Below, one piece after another: positions 60,957-64,000 of a stretch of DNA of 64,000 bases (the stretch's first letter is position 1; each line of letters opens with the position of its first letter). The DNA is taken from NCBI GenBank assembly GCA_964531325.1, contig CAZHCW010000014.1:1-64000 (forward strand), in the 5' to 3' direction. The position numbers and the translations under genes are program-made. Below the pieces are notes generated by a model. It was not told the DNA's origin. It searched no databases and worked only from the letters and a program-made list of their open reading frames with translations. This stretch comes from UTCHB3 sp964531325 (lineage in GTDB: Bacteria; Bacteroidota; Ignavibacteria; Ignavibacteriales; Ignavibacteriaceae).

Positions 60957-63900
60957 ATGCGAAATAAACTTACTTTCTCCTTGAGTGCCATTATGTTGGT
61001 GTTATTCCTTGTTATAGGGTCAACACAGACACAAGCACAATACAGGACTTCAGTTTGGGAAAAAAGTGCCAAACTAACAACCAAACCTCTATGGCTGGGA
61101 ACAGACACGGAGAGAGGCACAGCATTTGGGAACAACAAATTATATGTTGTCTCCAGAAAATGGGCTGCCAATGTTTACACTGTTGATGCTAATACGGGCG
61201 ATTCGACAGGTGCTTTAAATGTAACCGGCGTTACCGGTGGTATCTATCCATTAAATGATGTTGAAGTTGCTGCTGACGGTGCGATATACGCAGCCAACAT
61301 GACTACTAACGCAACGACTGCACCATTTAAAATTTACAGATGGTCTAATGATGCCGCTGCTCCTGTTGAGGTTGCGAGTTATTCTCTTACGGCCCAACGA
61401 CTTGGTGACAAATTCACTGTTGTTGGCTCCGCCGCTGATAATTCACTCACAATATATGCACCTGCATCAACCAATGCTAATAGCGCACCATCAAACATAG
61501 TTTATAGATGGAGAACTACTGATCTTGGTGCAACACTTGTGCTTGATTCTATTGTGTTAACCGGTGTTTCAACTACCGCTCCCGGTGCTACCGCAGCAGT
61601 TTATCCACTTACAACCGGTCTTTCCGAATTCGCTTGGAAAGCAAATGGAACTCAGTTGAGAAGATTTAATGCTGATGGAACAGTAATTGATTCTATAAAC
61701 ACTAATGTTCTTCCAACAGGATCAAATGCTCTTACTTATTTCACAGAGGGTGGGAAAAAGTACATCCTGATTTATCAGTACACCGGTACTCCACAAAATG
61801 GTTTGAGACTTATTGATGTTACCAATCAATACAGCACTCAACATCTGGTTCTCGATTATACCCCGAGCCTCGGTACTACTGCAAATTCCAATGGTACCGG
61901 AGATGTTGACCTGATTTCAAATGGTGATGGTTCTTATGATGCTTATGTTTTTGCAAGCAATAACGGTTTGGCAAAATATAAATATTATTTTAACGGACTT
62001 CCTGATGTTACTACTGTCAGTTCTTTCCCGTATACAGTTGATTTTGCCTCAGGTTTAATCACAGATGGCGGATGGTCAGGTAACTTCATTGATAGAGGTA
62101 CTGAATCAAAAACCAACTTTGCAGCAAGGTACCTTTATAACTATATCCCTGTTGCTCAATCAGGAATAACTTTTGGAAACCTCATTTCTCCCAAAATCCA
62201 ACTTCCTGCTAATCACAGAATTAAATTCTGGTGGAAAGATGATGATATCTCTGCCGTAATCGGGCAGGATACCACATTTTTTGAAGTTTCAACTGACAAT
62301 GGAGTCTCTTGGAATACAGTTGGTTTCCTCTCAAGGGCAGGTAATATGGCTGCTTATGAAGAAGCAATTTTCGACTTAAGTGCTTATGCCGGAAATAACT
62401 TCAGAATGAGATGGAGAGACAGAACAAATGGTAGTGGCTCAGCATGGGGATTTGGTCTTGACGACATTCTCATCGAAGCCCTTCCAATGGTTCCTGTCTT
62501 GGCGCTTAACCCAACCTCAACTGCTTTTGGTTCCACATATATTGGTGGAAACATGCAGAAAACAGTTGTAGTGAGCAACAACGGTGGTGCTGCATTAACA
62601 GGAACTCTGACTCTTCCTGCAGGGGTTACAGCTAACACTACCTCATTAAATGTTCCAAATGGACAATCATTTAATCTTTTGCTTACCTGGACACCAACCA
62701 CACCCGGTGCTTACAGTGATTCAATAAGATTTGTTACTAATGATCCTGTAGCCGGTGATTTTTATTATCAACTCACTGGTACTGCTGTTACTCCATTTAT
62801 CTTAAACGAAGTGGTTCAAAATTTTGATACTTCAACAGGTACAATTCCCGCAAACTGGACCGGAAATTATACCGTGAACGCCGGTGGTGGTATTGGTTGG
62901 TCAAAGAGACTAACGAGAAACCTCTGGTCATCAACACCGACCGGATTTTTCACATCTCCTCTCTTTGCCTCAACTGCAACCTCTGTATTAAAATTTAAAT
63001 ACAGAGCAGTTAACTATTCAGGATATGGCACAGGTACTGCAACAGGAACACCAGCCACTTCCTTTAAGATTTATGTCTCTGTTTCAACAAATTATGGAGG
63101 CAGCTTTACTGTTGTCGATTCAATCGGTGCTCATAATCATGTTGCCGATACAAATTATGTTGAAAAAATCTGGAACCTTTCCGCTTATGCAGGTCAGACT
63201 ATTCAGGTAAAAGTTGACGGTAATTTTTTAGCCGGCGATTTCTATTCTGATTTCGACGACTGGTTCATGGGAACTCCTGCGCAAGTAGCTATCGATTGGG
63301 GTAACCTCCAATGGCCACTTACTGCTACCATCACCCAGGGTGACTCGCTTACCGTTTATGGTCAAGCATACAAAGGTGGTGTCACGGATTCAACCGGACA
63401 GGCGTTTGGCTTGAAAGCATGGGTTGGCGTTAGTGCTACAAACACAGACCCTTCTACATGGACAAACTGGACAGAAGCAACATTTAATGTTCAGGCCGGA
63501 AACAATGACGAGTTCATGGCTTCCTTTGGCAAAAACCTTGCCGTTGGTACTTATTATTATGCCTACAGATATGAATATCTTGGTGGTCCATACAGATACG
63601 GTGGAACAACCGGTTTCTGGGATGGTACAACCAGCATCTCGGGTGTGTTGACGGTTAATCCGTTCTACATCACCACATTCCCTTATTTCCAGGGATTTGA
63701 AGAGGCTGCCTTCCCACCAACCGCATGGGCAAGAGTTGACAGAAATACCGGGTCAACCTGGAACAGATCAACTTTACAACCAAGAACCGGTACAGGACAT
63801 GCCCGTTATTCTTACAGCAGTTCGTTCCCCGGAGATGACTGGTTAATTTCCCCGGGAGTTCAGTTGAATGCCGGACAGGTAATTGAAGTCTCCTACTGGT

Positions 63901-64000
63901 ATAAAGCACAATCAGGTTATCCTGAAAGATTGAAAGTTTGGGTTGGTACAGGCGGTCAGTCACCTGACAGTTTAACCACAACCATAGCTGATCATCCAAA
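60957..64000 (+). CDS. Large secreted multidomain protein, cut at the right edge
   Basis: The first 1,014 codons are open to the window edge. A signal peptide (LSAIMLVLFLVIGSTQTQAQ) is followed by a propeller-like region (about 30-345, DUF4623-like, opening VWEKSAKL), a MAM/choice-of-anchor-J-like jelly roll (about 350-505, with KFWWKDDD, STDNGVSWN and GFGLDDILIEA), an Ig/HYDIN-like module (about 510-615), a second jelly roll (about 618-775), a beta module (about 780-900), and the start of a third jelly roll (FQGFEEAAFPPTAW). Such proteins in this lineage usually end in a T9SS sorting domain, which would lie outside the window. Probably a surface adhesin or secreted structural protein. Confidence 0.85.
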   Translation, partial: MRNKLTFSLSAIMLVLFLVIGSTQTQAQYRTSVWEKSAKLTTKPLWLGTDTERGTAFGNNKLYVVSRKWAANVYTVDANTGDSTGALNVTGVTGGIYPLNDVEVAADGAIYAANMTTNATTAPFKIYRWSNDAAAPVEVASYSLTAQRLGDKFTVVGSAADNSLTIYAPASTNANSAPSNIVYRWRTTDLGATLVLDSIVLTGVSTTAPGATAAVYPLTTGLSEFAWKANGTQLRRFNADGTVIDSINTNVLPTGSNALTYFTEGGKKYILIYQYTGTPQNGLRLIDVTNQYSTQHLVLDYTPSLGTTANSNGTGDVDLISNGDGSYDAYVFASNNGLAKYKYYFNGLPDVTTVSSFPYTVDFASGLITDGGWSGNFIDRGTESKTNFAARYLYNYIPVAQSGITFGNLISPKIQLPANHRIKFWWKDDDISAVIGQDTTFFEVSTDNGVSWNTVGFLSRAGNMAAYEEAIFDLSAYAGNNFRMRWRDRTNGSGSAWGFGLDDILIEALPMVPVLALNPTSTAFGSTYIGGNMQKTVVVSNNGGAALTGTLTLPAGVTANTTSLNVPNGQSFNLLLTWTPTTPGAYSDSIRFVTNDPVAGDFYYQLTGTAVTPFILNEVVQNFDTSTGTIPANWTGNYTVNAGGGIGWSKRLTRNLWSSTPTGFFTSPLFASTATSVLKFKYRAVNYSGYGTGTATGTPATSFKIYVSVSTNYGGSFTVVDSIGAHNHVADTNYVEKIWNLSAYAGQTIQVKVDGNFLAGDFYSDFDDWFMGTPAQVAIDWGNLQWPLTATITQGDSLTVYGQAYKGGVTDSTGQAFGLKAWVGVSATNTDPSTWTNWTEATFNVQAGNNDEFMASFGKNLAVGTYYYAYRYEYLGGPYRYGGTTGFWDGTTSISGVLTVNPFYITTFPYFQGFEEAAFPPTAWARVDRNTGSTWNRSTLQPRTGTGHARYSYSSSFPGDDWLISPGVQLNAGQVIEVSYWYKAQSGYPERLKVWVGTGGQSPDSLTTTIADHP

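Noticed and set aside
62384..62701. Minus-strand open frames within the right-end secreted protein
   Set aside because: The plus frame is open from 60957 to the window edge with a signal peptide and recognisable beta domains; the reverse frames are shadows.

Overview
The window looks like a chromosomal segment from a low-GC member of the Bacteroidota/Ignavibacteriota lineage, most likely Ignavibacteria (inference). The reasons are a secreted repeat protein ending in a type IX secretion (T9SS) sorting domain with a YPNPFNP motif, a DUF4837 lipoprotein, SCO/PCuAC copper proteins, an Rrf2 regulator of the Bacteroidota type, and several promoters that fit the Bacteroidota pattern TTG/TTTG-N19-20-TAnnTTTG rather than the E. 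coli one. No phage, insertion sequence, CRISPR array or rRNA operon is visible. All listed genes are intact except the two cut by the window edges. No gene-free stretch exceeds 300 bases.

Layout. 1-2.3 kb: the cut start of a secreted protein, a CDF metal exporter with a Cys-rich tail, and a dihydroorotate-dehydrogenase-like protein. 2.3-6.5 kb (minus): three GT9 heptosyltransferase-type enzymes followed by ispE, behind a clear Bacteroidota-type promoter. 6.5-12.9 kb (plus, tightly overlapping): prmC, dtd, an alkaline-phosphatase-superfamily metalloenzyme, comEC, purK and purE, with ldcA converging. 13.9-20.5 kb (plus): a surface-sugar cluster (GT-B transferase, SpsF-like cytidylyltransferase, class-III aminotransferase, PtmA-like SDR, KdsC-like phosphatase, NeuB-like synthase, sterol-desaturase-family enzyme), which suggests a nonulosonic-acid-like sugar. 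20.6-24.8 kb: an FG-GAP repeat T9SS cargo, a small HTH regulator and a secreted repeat protein. 24.8-28.9 kb: tRNA-Ala(CGC), PCuAC, SCO and a class-II P-type ATPase.

28.9-36.7 kb (minus) is one compact operon: greA, ribD, ribE, tilS, hpt, ftsH, a dolichol-kinase-like membrane protein and a DUF4837 lipoprotein. greA has its own promoter and a terminator-like hairpin in the leader. 36.8-44.8 kb is an M28 peptidase next to an AlgI-like MBOAT O-acyltransferase and three SGNH proteins that share a clade signature, one of them carrying three LysM modules; this is a candidate envelope O-acetylation system. 44.8-51.6 kb: Rrf2 regulator, acyl-CoA ligase and nuoABCDEF. 51.7-58.1 kb: beta-CASP hydrolase, FN3 lipoprotein, probable outer-membrane beta-barrel, RsbW-like kinase, then mdh-rpmA-rplU converging on a shared terminator. 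58.3-64 kb: a fused acyl ligase/ACP/acyltransferase and the first 1,014 codons of a large secreted multidomain protein.

The most unusual non-coding signal is a family of three period-8 repeat arrays (consensus GAANTTCN, each unit nearly palindromic) at 20.5, 47.1 and 51.7 kb. Each changes orientation internally, and two of them bracket the nuoA-F operon exactly.
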